From Enhygromyxa salina (lineage in GTDB: Bacteria > Myxococcota_A > Polyangia > Nannocystales > Nannocystaceae), in assembly GCF_000737335.2 (NCBI RefSeq), contig NZ_JMCC02000040.1:47071-111070 (forward strand): a stretch of DNA of 64,000 nucleotides. The letters run 5' to 3'. Positions 8,456 to 18,437 of the stretch are shown here, in pieces (the stretch's first letter is position 1; every line of letters starts with the position of its first letter). A model generated the notes under the pieces. The model did not search any database, was not told where the DNA came from, and saw only the letters and a list, made by a program, of their open reading frames with translations. A program made the position numbers and the translations under genes.

Positions 8456-9406
8456 TCAGGCGCCCATCATCCACGCGAACAACGCCTCGATCGGTCGGCG
8501 CAGCAGCACCCACTCGAGCCCGGCCAGCGCCAAGAACGGTCCGAACGGCACGCGCTGCCCCATGACCCCGGCGTCGGGGTCGGGCGTGCCGAGCTCGGGG
8601 TCGTCGCCGTGGACCTCTTCAAGCTCGGTGTTCGCGGGGTTGCGACCGGCGAGCAGCATGGGGATCGAGACCAACAGCCCCTGGACGGCGCCCGCGCCGA
8701 GCGTCCACGCGACCGCCTGCGGCCCGCAGAAGATGCCGATCATCAAGATCAGCTTCGCGTCGCCCAGACCGATCCCCTCTATCTCGCGGAATTTTAGGTA
8801 GTACCAGCGGATCCCGGCGATCAGCACCAGCCCACCGACGCCCGAAGCGATCGCGGGGATCGGCTCGACGCCGACCAACTCCGGCTGCCACAGCACCAGC
8901 GGGATCCCAAGCGCCGACATCCCCAGCACGACCTCGTTGGGGATGATCCACTGATCGAGGTCGGTGAAGGTCACGATGACCAGGGACAGACAGAAGAAGA
9001 ACCAGATCTGCCAGGCGATGAGCCCCTCGATGCCACCGCCCTCGAGCAAGGGCGTGACCACGTAGAGCATGTACAGCGCGAAGCTGAGCAAGCCGGCGAG
9101 CAGCTCGACGAGCAGGTACCGGGCCGAGAACGGCTCGTCACACTTGCGGCAGCGCCCGCGCAGCAGCAGAAAGGACAGGATCGGGATGTTGTCGTACCAG
9201 GCGATCGGGGTCTCGCAGCCGGGGCAGCGCGAGCGCGGCCGGGCCACCGACAGGCCCAGCGGCAGCCGGTAGATCACCACATTGGCAAACGACCCCCACA
9301 GCGCCCCCCACACGAACGCCGCCAGGCGCAGCCACGGGCTCATCAGGATCTCGATCAGGGTCGGATCGACGGCGACCGGCAAGCTGGCGGGGACGGCTCC
9401 GAGCAC
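8456..9406 (-). CDS. pilD: Prepilin peptidase (A24 aspartic protease)
   Basis: The 316-aa multi-pass membrane protein has the N-terminal methyltransferase-type domain WGSFANVVIYRLP with two CxxC pairs (CPGC and CRKC). The catalytic aspartates of A24A peptidases are present in FTDLDQWIIPNE and GLGDAKL. It would cleave and N-methylate type IV prepilins or type II secretion pseudopilins. No pilin gene is nearby. GTG at 9406 gives a 20-residue lead; the ATG at MSPWLRLAAF is an alternative start. It is divergent from the next lipoprotein gene, with the promoters between 9407 and 9494. Confidence 0.9.
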   Translation of the reverse strand: MLGAVPASLPVAVDPTLIEILMSPWLRLAAFVWGALWGSFANVVIYRLPLGLSVARPRSRCPGCETPIAWYDNIPILSFLLLRGRCRKCDEPFSARYLLVELLAGLLSFALYMLYVVTPLLEGGGIEGLIAWQIWFFFCLSLVIVTFTDLDQWIIPNEVVLGMSALGIPLVLWQPELVGVEPIPAIASGVGGLVLIAGIRWYYLKFREIEGIGLGDAKLILMIGIFCGPQAVAWTLGAGAVQGLLVSIPMLLAGRNPANTELEEVHGDDPELGTPDPDAGVMGQRVPFGPFLALAGLEWVLLRRPIEALFAWMMGA

Positions 9407-9494
9407 GGTCAGCGACCTTAGCAGAAAATGCTTCTCTCACAGGGTCTGGACCGGCGCAGTCGCTTGCGGTGGCGAAGCGCTCTATCCTCCGCAC

Positions 9495-10460
9495 GTGCGT
9501 CCCCGGTCGCAGCCGTTGCGAATCCTCGCCGCCGTCGTCGCGCTTGGCTGCAGCCACGGCTGTGGGGATCGGGACGCGCCGGACACCAAGCGGCTGTCCG
9601 GCGCGCGTGATCCGGGCGCCGAGGCCAGCGCCCGCCTCAACAGCTTCGCCGCGGTGCCCGACTGGAACAGCTTCGTCGGATTGCTCGCCCAGCCCCACGC
9701 GCTGGCCCGCGAGCTGCTCGGCCCGCACCTGCTGAGCTACCGCGCCGCGATCTCCACGGTCCCGGTCGGTCTAGACGATGCGGCGCCGCTCCCCGACGTG
9801 CCCGCAGGACGACCGATCTACGAGCGCTTCAGCGTCGTCGACGAGCTCGAGCTGCGCTGGGGTTCAACGCCCGGTGAGCCGCCGCTGCTCCACCTCGACC
9901 AACACAACGAGCACGAGCTCGGGCGCGCGCTGATCGTGATCGACGAGCGCGCGTGGTCGCAGATCGACGGCCGCGGCTGGCTCGAGCGACCGCTCGAGGA
10001 TGAGCTGTGGCAGGTGTGGGCTGACGACGCCCAGACCGCGGTGCTCGACCTCGTCGAGCTCGCGGGCCCCAGCGTCGACCTTGGACAGATCGAGGCGATC
10101 GAGCACGAGGGCCGCCCGGCCCTGCGTGTGAGCCTGCGCGCTGGCGATCGGCCTCACCCTGAACGCACGGTCGAGGCCCTGGTCCCCTGGCGACGAGGCG
10201 CGAAGGTCACGCTTCACTCGGGATCGATCGTGCTGGATCGGGCTACTGGCCTGTGGCTCGCCGCGCAAGTGGAGCTGAGCTGGTCCTTCAATGACAGCGC
10301 GGGTCGTGAGCTGACGGGCAAAGCGCGGTTTGACGGGCGCGTCCAGGTCCTCGCCGAGCCCCCTGTCATCGCCCCGCCAGACCTCGCCCAGCCGGTCCCC
10401 GAGCGCGAGCGGCCCGAGCTGCTGCGCGAGCGCTTGCTCGATGGACTTGCCGGGCCCTGA
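9495..10460 (+). CDS. Predicted lipoprotein of unknown function
   Basis: GTG at 9495 gives a 321-aa product with a clean lipoprotein signal (VRPRSQPLRILAAVVALGC). An upstream in-frame start at 9282 would place the signal inside the protein and overlap the prepilin peptidase gene, so it was rejected. The mature part is mixed alpha/beta with many Leu/Asp/Glu residues and the repeated pattern of long beta strands (VTLHSGSIVLDRATGLWLAAQVELSWSF), similar in style to LolA/LppX-like lipid-carrier folds, but no family is identified. It is followed 22 bp later by rsfS. Confidence 0.7.
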   Translation: MRPRSQPLRILAAVVALGCSHGCGDRDAPDTKRLSGARDPGAEASARLNSFAAVPDWNSFVGLLAQPHALARELLGPHLLSYRAAISTVPVGLDDAAPLPDVPAGRPIYERFSVVDELELRWGSTPGEPPLLHLDQHNEHELGRALIVIDERAWSQIDGRGWLERPLEDELWQVWADDAQTAVLDLVELAGPSVDLGQIEAIEHEGRPALRVSLRAGDRPHPERTVEALVPWRRGAKVTLHSGSIVLDRATGLWLAAQVELSWSFNDSAGRELTGKARFDGRVQVLAEPPVIAPPDLAQPVPERERPELLRERLLDGLAGP

Positions 10461-10482
10461 TCCGGCGGGCTATAGCGCACCG

Positions 10483-11106
10483 ATGTCGGACGAGGGGACA
10501 CCGAGGACATGGAGCCGCGGCGAACTGCCGCCAGCCCTCGAACGAGGCTTGGTGGCGGCCGTCGATCGGGGCGCCAAGGCGCCGGTGATCCTGCGCCTGA
10601 CCGAGGTCGCCGGCTACACCGACTGGGCGCTGCTGATCTCCGCTCGATCCGAGCGGCAGGTCCGGGGCATCGTCGACGGGATCCTCGAGACGGTCCAAGA
10701 CGGCACGACCAAGCTGATCGGCAGCGACGGCCTCGACCTGTATCTGTGGGCCCTGCTCGACTACGACGACTTCTTGATCCACGTGTTCTACCACCCGGTC
10801 CGTCGCCACTACGACCTCGAGAGTATGTGGAGCGACGCCCCCCGGGTCGAGCTGGGGCTCCCGGCCGAGACCATGGACGACAGCGACCTCGACGGCCTCG
10901 CCGCGCCGGATCCGATGCCCAGCTACCGCGGTGACCTGGCCTTCGGCGGCTTCGAAGACGAGTTCGTCGACGACGACGACGACGACGAGTCTGAAGAGGA
11001 TCCCGAGTTCGTCGACGACGATCTGTTCGACGACGACCCCCCGGTGAGCCCCACCGCAGACTCGGAAGCCGCCGCCAACCCCGACGACGATCTGTTCGAC
11101 ACCTGA
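10483..11106 (+). CDS. rsfS: Ribosome silencing factor RsfS with acidic C-terminal tail
   Basis: Residues about 15-130 match RsfS/Iojap: DWALLISARSERQVRGIVDGI, LWALLDYDDFLIHVFYHPVRRHYDLESMW. RsfS binds ribosomal protein uL14 and blocks subunit joining when nutrients are short. The usual length is 105-130 aa; here the protein has 207 aa because of a C-terminal extension of about 75 residues dominated by Asp/Glu (two FVDDD/VDDDD clusters and a repeated DDDLFDD motif). ATG 10483 is chosen because it starts the conserved domain; upstream in-frame starts lie inside the previous gene. It is followed by rlmH after 10 bp, a common pairing. Confidence 0.92.
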   Translation: MSDEGTPRTWSRGELPPALERGLVAAVDRGAKAPVILRLTEVAGYTDWALLISARSERQVRGIVDGILETVQDGTTKLIGSDGLDLYLWALLDYDDFLIHVFYHPVRRHYDLESMWSDAPRVELGLPAETMDDSDLDGLAAPDPMPSYRGDLAFGGFEDEFVDDDDDDESEEDPEFVDDDLFDDDPPVSPTADSEAAANPDDDLFDT

Positions 11107-11116
11107 GCAGGTTGCG

Positions 11117-11545
11117 GTGCGGCTTCGGATCCTAGCCGTCGGCAAGCTCAAGCAGCCCGGCCTCGAGTCCCTCGTCAGCGACTACATCAAGCGCGCGCGC
11201 TCGCTCTTGCCGATCGAGCTGTGTCACCTACGCGACCTCGCCGCCCTACGCAGCCGAGCTCAACCCTCGCAGACCGGCCCCCGCGTCGTCCTAGACGAGC
11301 GGGGCGAACAGATCACCAGCGAGACCCTGGCCGCCTGGCTGAGCACCTGGCAGTCCACCGGAGCCCGCCAAGTCGACTTCCTCATCGGCGACGCCCACGG
11401 CTTCAACGACAACGATCGCCAGTCCGCAGCCCGCGTCATGGCCCTCTCGAAGATGACCCTCCCCCACCGCCTAGCCCAAGTCCTATTGGTCGAGCAGCTC
11501 TACCGAGCCGGCACAATCCTAGCCAACCACCCCTATCATCATTGA
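11117..11545 (+). CDS. rlmH: 23S rRNA (pseudouridine1915-N3)-methyltransferase RlmH
   Basis: The 142-aa product is a SPOUT-class methylase. It begins LRILAVGKLK and carries FLIGDAHGFND (SAM-binding knot loop) and the C-terminal signature LSKMTLPHRLAQVLLVEQLYRAGTILANHPYHH. RlmH methylates pseudouridine 1915 in helix 69 of 23S rRNA on the assembled ribosome. It is somewhat shorter than the usual ~155 aa but has all signature blocks. GTG 11117 is the start; it probably forms an operon with rsfS. Confidence 0.95.
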   Translation: MRLRILAVGKLKQPGLESLVSDYIKRARSLLPIELCHLRDLAALRSRAQPSQTGPRVVLDERGEQITSETLAAWLSTWQSTGARQVDFLIGDAHGFNDNDRQSAARVMALSKMTLPHRLAQVLLVEQLYRAGTILANHPYHH

Positions 11546-11620
11546 CCCCCCGACGAGGTCCCCAAAGCCCCCGACGAGGACCGTCAAGCCCCCGACGAGG
11601 TCCCCCACCCCCCCGAGGAT
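11546..11620 (+). repeat. 21-bp tandem repeat after rlmH
   Basis: The block CCCCCGACGAGG recurs with its CGACGAGG core at 11551, 11572 and 11593, an exact 21-bp period, with a degenerate fourth copy near 11615. It starts directly after the rlmH stop and abuts the 131-bp element copy B. Confidence 0.65.
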
Positions 11621-11751
11621 GTCCGCCGAAGCCACCCGAGCCCCCTTCCAGGGGGCCACACATGCGGATGCGAACAGCCAGCCCCGAGGAGCGAAGCGAC
11701 CAGACGCGAAGCGGCTGCAGTCGGCAAAGTGCGAAGACCTATGTGGGGGTC
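11621..11751 (-). repeat. 131-bp dispersed repeat, copy B
   Basis: This is the inverted counterpart of 5706-5836, of the same length. Conserved blocks include the hairpin CCCCCTTCCAGGGGG (on the plus strand), GGAGCGAAGCGACCAGACGC and TGTGGGGGTC at the right edge. It sits between convergent rlmH and the hotdog gene and ends 3 bp from the stop of the latter. The position and hairpin suggest a transcription-termination role. Confidence 0.75.
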
Positions 11752-11754
11752 ATA

Positions 11755-12228
11755 TCAAGCCGCGTTGCACCAATTGATGGTGGACGGGGCGACTTTGCCA
11801 GCCGAGACCTCCACACAAACCTCGACATCCGCCAGCTTGCGCCCGCCCCCTCGGATCTCGATCGAGAGGGTCAAGAAGCTCCCCTGGGGACGATCGCTGC
11901 GAAACCGCACCGTTGCGACCGAGTTGAGCGGCTCGCCAACCCCCACATGCCCGAGCGAGCGCAGCTTCCCAGCCGAGGTTGGCTCGAGCACACAACCGTC
12001 GAGCCCGCTCGCGTGCTCGAGCGCCTCGAGTGCGCGCGCGAGCACCAAATCCTGCGGAACCGGACTACCGGCGACCAACGGCCGCTCGAGGCGAGATCGG
12101 AAGCCAGGACGATCATCCCGGCCGCCGAGCACTTTGGCGCGCTCCCAAGCCGCCACATCGTGGGGCGTGATCTGGAACGCGGAGGAAAACAGGACTTCAC
12201 CAACACCGAAACTCAATGGAGTACGCAT
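11755..12228 (-). CDS. MaoC-like hotdog-fold protein (tentative)
   Basis: ATG 12228 follows a strong ribosome binding site (GGGAGGAGG on the coding strand, about 10 nt upstream), which makes it the preferred start over the longer frame beginning at 12417. The 157-aa product has VGEVLFSSAFQITPHDVAAW, then RPLVAGSPVPQDLVLARALEAL and a C-terminal VGEPLNSVATVRFRSD plus long strand, the order of elements seen in MaoC-type hotdog proteins. The hydratase residues Asp and His are not clearly present, so it may be a non-catalytic binder or a thioesterase relative. Base composition is slightly lower in GC than the neighbours. Confidence 0.6.
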   Translation of the reverse strand: MRTPLSFGVGEVLFSSAFQITPHDVAAWERAKVLGGRDDRPGFRSRLERPLVAGSPVPQDLVLARALEALEHASGLDGCVLEPTSAGKLRSLGHVGVGEPLNSVATVRFRSDRPQGSFLTLSIEIRGGGRKLADVEVCVEVSAGKVAPSTINWCNAA

Positions 12229-12500
12229 GGGTATCGAACCTCCTCCCTTTTGTTCTGAACCCGCGGACGGCATTGCGCCACGCCGCGAGATCGGGGTTGG
12301 AGCAAGGGTCTGCGCGCACCAAATCGCCGCCAGAACCGCACCAGACGTCAAATAGAGCGATTCTGTGGGTTTTGAAGCGAGCCGCGTGTTCGCGACAATC
12401 ATGAAATAGCCGCTCAATGTAGAGATCTCCTCGGAGATCTCCTCCCCGATATTCGTGCCAAACCCTGCAAATCCGCGCGTCCGGGGCCGACAAGCCCTGC

Positions 12501-13139
12501 GTGTGGACTCCAGTGTTTCCCCCGATCTGTCTCGGATGTGAGCGGCTGCTTCGTCACGACGACGCGCTCGCGCTGTGCTCTCGCTGTCACCCGCTGCAGG
12601 CCCGCCTGCCAGACTCGGTGGCCGAAGCCAACGGCATCCGAGCCCTGTGGTCCTACGACGGCCCGCTGAGCCGAGCCGTCGTGCGGCTCAAATTCAGCGG
12701 CGCGCTCGCGCTCGCCGGCCCGCTCGGGCGGCTCTTGGTCGCGGATCCCGGGGTGCTCGATGGCTGTGATCGAGTCGTCTCGGTGCCGCTGCACTGGCGG
12801 CGCCGGCTCGTCCGCGGCTTTGATCAGAGCGAAGAGCTGAGCCGCTGGGCTGTCCGACACGCGCGGCAAACCCTGCGCTCGCGCGCCCCGGTGCTCGCTC
12901 GGCGCGTGCTCGCCCGATCCCGCGCGACGCGACCTCAGACCCAGCTCGACGCGCCCGCGCGCGCCGCCAACGTCGAAGGCGCGTTCTTCGTCCGCCGCCC
13001 CGAGCAGGTTCGCGGTCGTCGAGTGCTGCTCATCGACGACGTGACCACGACCGGCGCGACCGCCCAGGCTTGCATGCACGCGCTGCGCGAGGCGGGGGTC
13101 GCCTCGGTCACGGCCTTGGCGCTGCTCCGCGCGCTCTAG
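12501..13139 (+). CDS. comF: ComF family phosphoribosyltransferase-like protein
   Basis: The 212-aa protein has an N-terminal zinc-ribbon-like Cys pattern (CLGC, CSRC) and then a type I PRTase fold with the PRPP loop RRVLLIDDVTTTGATAQAC near the C-terminus. ComF/GntX proteins of this layout take part in DNA uptake in naturally competent bacteria; the biochemical role is not settled. GTG 12501 places the Cys pairs at residues about 10-30, as expected. It is divergent from the hotdog gene and about 48 bp ahead of the LuxR-type gene. Confidence 0.88.
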   Translation: MWTPVFPPICLGCERLLRHDDALALCSRCHPLQARLPDSVAEANGIRALWSYDGPLSRAVVRLKFSGALALAGPLGRLLVADPGVLDGCDRVVSVPLHWRRRLVRGFDQSEELSRWAVRHARQTLRSRAPVLARRVLARSRATRPQTQLDAPARAANVEGAFFVRRPEQVRGRRVLLIDDVTTTGATAQACMHALREAGVASVTALALLRAL

Positions 13140-13187
13140 AATTGGAACTTCGAGCAGCGCAGCAACGAACAGGATCCAGCTACCGCC

Positions 13188-13934
13188 ATGCCACTCGATC
13201 TCCCCAGCTCCGGCCGCCGCCCAGCCGCCCCGTCCCTCTCGGTGGTCGCTGGCGCATCTGTCACCTCACTCGCCGACTACGCGCAGCCGCCATGGCCGGC
13301 GCCAGCGGCCCCCGTCGCAACTCCGGTTGGGATCCCAGTCGCGATCGTGAGCGCGGATCCGCGGATCGCTGCGAGCCTGCGCGCCAAGCTGAACGCGGCC
13401 GCCGGCGTGCGCTTGATCGAGGATCCTTCAGCCCGGGCCGGCATCATCGTCTGGGCGGCTCCACCCTCGGACCCGGGTGAGCTACCCGTGCTGCCCCTCG
13501 ATCCCGCCCACCACGCCGGACACGAGCCGCCGGCCGTGATCGCCCTGATCTCGGACACCACCGACCCGCTCCCGCTGCTTGCTGCGGGGGTCCGCGGATT
13601 GCTCGACACCAACGTCGAGATCGGCCGGCTGCGCGCAGCGATCATCGCCGTGCAGCTGGGTCTGAGCGTGCTCGACGAAGACCCCGCCGACGCGATCGTC
13701 GCGGCCTGGTCCCCCTCGCGCCAGGCACCGGCGAACGATCACCTGACACCGCGTGAGCAGCAGGTGCTCGAGCACCTCGCCGAGGGCCTGTCAAACCGCG
13801 CGATCGGTCAGGCGCTCGGGATCTCCGCCCACACCGTCAAGTTCCACGTCGACGCGCTGCTCGACAAGCTCGGCGCCCGCTCGCGCACGCAGGTCGTGGT
13901 CAAGGCGATCCGCGCGGGCCTGCTACGTCTCTAG
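13188..13934 (+). CDS. LuxR-type transcription factor with degenerate receiver
   Basis: Residues about 185-245 form a GerE/LuxR helix-turn-helix: LTPREQQVLEHLAEGLSNRAIGQALGISAHTVKFHVDALLDKLGARSRTQVV. The preceding part (about 45-165) has receiver-like alternating strands and helices (VAIVSADPRIAASLRAKL) but no acidic pocket or phospho-accepting Asp in the expected strand-3 position. An Ala/Pro-rich N-terminus of about 40 residues precedes it. The gene converges with the PAS histidine kinase and their ends overlap by 12 bp. The regulator may be a pseudo-receiver controlled by partner binding rather than phosphorylation. Confidence 0.85.
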   Translation: MPLDLPSSGRRPAAPSLSVVAGASVTSLADYAQPPWPAPAAPVATPVGIPVAIVSADPRIAASLRAKLNAAAGVRLIEDPSARAGIIVWAAPPSDPGELPVLPLDPAHHAGHEPPAVIALISDTTDPLPLLAAGVRGLLDTNVEIGRLRAAIIAVQLGLSVLDEDPADAIVAAWSPSRQAPANDHLTPREQQVLEHLAEGLSNRAIGQALGISAHTVKFHVDALLDKLGARSRTQVVVKAIRAGLLRL

Positions 13935-15971
13935 GTCGAGGTCCAGGCCCCACCCGTTGTCAACGCGAAGGTTGACGTGAAACCGGGTGTACTCGCCGGG
14001 CATGCTCTCGACCTCGAGCTCGCCGCGGTGCTCGCGAATGATCCCATGGCTGACCGACAGCCCCAGGCCGGTGCCCTCATTGCGGGCCTTGGTCGAAAAG
14101 AACGGGTCGAACACACGATCGATCGCATCGAGCGAGATGCCGCTGCCGTGATCTTCAACGGTCGTCCGCACCCACGGCTCGCCGTCTCGCTCCTGCACGC
14201 TGGCCTGGATCAAGATGCACTTGTTGTCGTCGGACTCTGGATAGCGGGCGTCTAGGGCGTCGCGGGCGTTGCCGATCAGGTTCATGAAGACCTGTTGGAT
14301 CTGCTGGCTGCGACACTTGATCGGGGGGATGTCAGGCGGGATCTCGACGCGCACGTCGATCTGACTGCGGCGCAACACGGCGCGCATCAAGGTCAACGTC
14401 GACTCGATGACCTCACTGATCCGCGCGGGGCTGTGGTGCTCTTTCTCCTGCCGCGCGAACGCCAGCAGGTTGCGGACGATCGTCGCCACGCGCTCGGTCT
14501 CGGCGACGATCTCGCCCGCGAAGTCAGCGACCACCCCGCCCGGCTCCGCCCGGATCCGCACCAGGTCGGCGTAGTTCATGATGCTCTGGATCGGGTTGTT
14601 GATCTCGTGGGCGACACCGCTGGCCAGCGTGCCGATCGACTCGAGCTTTTGTTGCTGACGCAGCTGGGCCTCGAGGTTGGCGCGCTCGCGCTCGGCGGAC
14701 TTGCGATCGCTGACGTCGGTGCCGATCAGCAAGAAGCCTCGGGCGCCGCCGTCGACGTAGGGCACCACGCGGTTGGACCACCACCGCTCGCGCTCGCCAG
14801 CCCCACCCGCAGGCAGGCTGATCTCGTAGCTCGACGGCGCGCCGGTTCGCAGCGCGTTCTCCATCGCGCGACGCAGCGCGCCCCCGGCCTCGGGGCTGAG
14901 GTGCGCAAACACGTGGGTGCCGTAGAGCTCCTCGGCCCGACGCTCGCCGACCGCTCGATTGGTCACCACGATCCGACCGTCGGCGTCGAGCTCCGTGATT
15001 CGATCTGGCACGTTCTCCCACAAGAACCGCCAGCGAGCTTCGGAGCGTCGCAGCGCGAGCTCCGCAACGCGGCGCTCGGTGACATCGGTGAGGATCATTG
15101 TGATAGCGACCACGCTACCCCCGCGCATGACCGGGGCGCCCTGGACTTCGTACCAGCGGGCGTCCCGCTCCTCCGCACCCTGCGCAATGATCCCGCGCAG
15201 CCGAAATTCATGGGCGCTCTTGCGCTCGACGATCTCGGTGATCGCGGCCTGCAGATCCGGACCGCTCTGCCCGCCCGCGAGCTCGAACACGCTCGACCCA
15301 ATCAGCTCCCAGGGTTCGCGCCCATCAACGGGGACCTGGCGATTGACGAACAGGATCGTGCCCTCCAGATCGATCGTCACGATCACGTTGGGCGCATGCT
15401 CGACGAGCGAGAGAAACCGGGCCTCGACGTGGCCCAGCGCGTCTTCGGTCCGCTTTCGTTCGGTGATCAGCTCACCGCTGGCGTGGACCCGCCGACCGGT
15501 CCCCTCGCCGCGACCGTCGAGTCGCTGGCGGACCCACATGATCGACCCGTCGCGTCCCAGCAGGCGAAATTCGTGAACGGCTTGGTCGCGGCCCCCTGCG
15601 CTAGTCCCACGCATGACCGCCTCTACGATGCTCGCGTAGGCTTCGGTGTCGTCGAGGTGCAGCTTCGCATCCGCGGCGGACGCGAGCTCCCTGACGTAGG
15701 CGCTGTCGTGCCCGGTGGTGCGCGTGAAGCTGCGTGTCGTCCACGCGCGCACTTCGAGTCCGCTCTCGACAGTCCGCGCAGACCACCAGTAGCCCGACGT
15801 GAGCTGCGAGAACACGTCCAAGTCTTCGTGTGCCGTTTTTAACTCGGCGCGAGTTCGCGCCAGTTCCTCACGCAGCGCTTCCATGGCCGGGCCTGGCTCG
15901 GCGTCATCGGCCGCTCCTCGTTCCGGCTCGTCATCCATGAAGACCATCGTGTCGGCGACTTGGCCGGTCAT
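13923..15971 (-). CDS. PAS-domain sensor histidine kinase
   Basis: The 682-aa soluble kinase has an N-terminal coiled-coil segment and several PAS/PAC units: about 55-160 (RDGSIMWVRQRLDGRG), about 180-300 (VEHAPNVIVTIDLEGTILFVNRQ) and about 310-425 (NVPDRITELDADGRIVVTNRAV). A HisKA box with His455 (ASGVAHEINNPIQS) and an HATPase domain with the N, G1 (DHGSGIS) and G2 (GTGLGLSVS) boxes follow. There is no transmembrane helix, so it senses a cytoplasmic signal. It is divergent from the hybrid kinase 92 bp away, suggesting shared control, and overlaps the LuxR gene at its 3' end. Confidence 0.92.
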   Translation of the reverse strand: MTGQVADTMVFMDDEPERGAADDAEPGPAMEALREELARTRAELKTAHEDLDVFSQLTSGYWWSARTVESGLEVRAWTTRSFTRTTGHDSAYVRELASAADAKLHLDDTEAYASIVEAVMRGTSAGGRDQAVHEFRLLGRDGSIMWVRQRLDGRGEGTGRRVHASGELITERKRTEDALGHVEARFLSLVEHAPNVIVTIDLEGTILFVNRQVPVDGREPWELIGSSVFELAGGQSGPDLQAAITEIVERKSAHEFRLRGIIAQGAEERDARWYEVQGAPVMRGGSVVAITMILTDVTERRVAELALRRSEARWRFLWENVPDRITELDADGRIVVTNRAVGERRAEELYGTHVFAHLSPEAGGALRRAMENALRTGAPSSYEISLPAGGAGERERWWSNRVVPYVDGGARGFLLIGTDVSDRKSAERERANLEAQLRQQQKLESIGTLASGVAHEINNPIQSIMNYADLVRIRAEPGGVVADFAGEIVAETERVATIVRNLLAFARQEKEHHSPARISEVIESTLTLMRAVLRRSQIDVRVEIPPDIPPIKCRSQQIQQVFMNLIGNARDALDARYPESDDNKCILIQASVQERDGEPWVRTTVEDHGSGISLDAIDRVFDPFFSTKARNEGTGLGLSVSHGIIREHRGELEVESMPGEYTRFHVNLRVDNGWGLDLDLET

Positions 15972-16063
15972 GTTATACCCGCAGAGTAGGACTGAGAAAA
16001 TCGATCAGTCCGCAGCGCGCCGCCTCGTCCCAGTCACCCGTCACCCGTCCCCCGTCGCCCACC

Positions 16064-18121
<2,058 letters not shown>

Positions 18122-18257
18122 GGCAGGGTTAGGGCAGGGCTGAAGCGGGGCTGAGGCAGTGACTCCGTGCGCCGTGTGTCCATCCGCGGTGCGCCCGAGT
18201 GTCATCTTCTCGCTTGTCGTTCCGAAACCACGCACTGGCACTGGCACCGAGTTGCCA

Positions 18258-18283
18258 GGGTCGGGGGCGAGCTCCCCCGACCC
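18258..18283. terminator. Strong GC hairpin downstream of hybrid kinase gene
   Basis: A perfect 10-bp stem, GGGTCGGGGG paired with CCCCCGACCC, closes a 6-nt CGAGCT loop, 137 bp after the kinase stop and 154 bp before the giant kinase start. No T-run follows, so it is either a factor-dependent terminator or an attenuator in the leader of the next gene. The rest of the 18122-18437 gap shows only short GGGCT/GGGTT repeats near 18122-18165. Confidence 0.45.
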
Positions 18284-18437
18284 GCGGCCGGCCCAGCGAC
18301 GGGCTCGATCCCTCACATCGCGCACAAATAGCCGTCCTGGCCAAGGTGCGAACCGAGCGACGCTCCCGATGCGCAAGTTCAAGCGCGGGGCGTCACGCTC
18401 TGGCAAAGTACATGCTGCCTGTGGAGGGGCCTAGTCA

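Noticed and set aside
16030..16063. CRISPR-like short direct repeats before the hybrid kinase gene (GTCACCC heptamers)
   Set aside because: They are adjacent 7-mers without spacers; at most a small tandem repeat in the leader.
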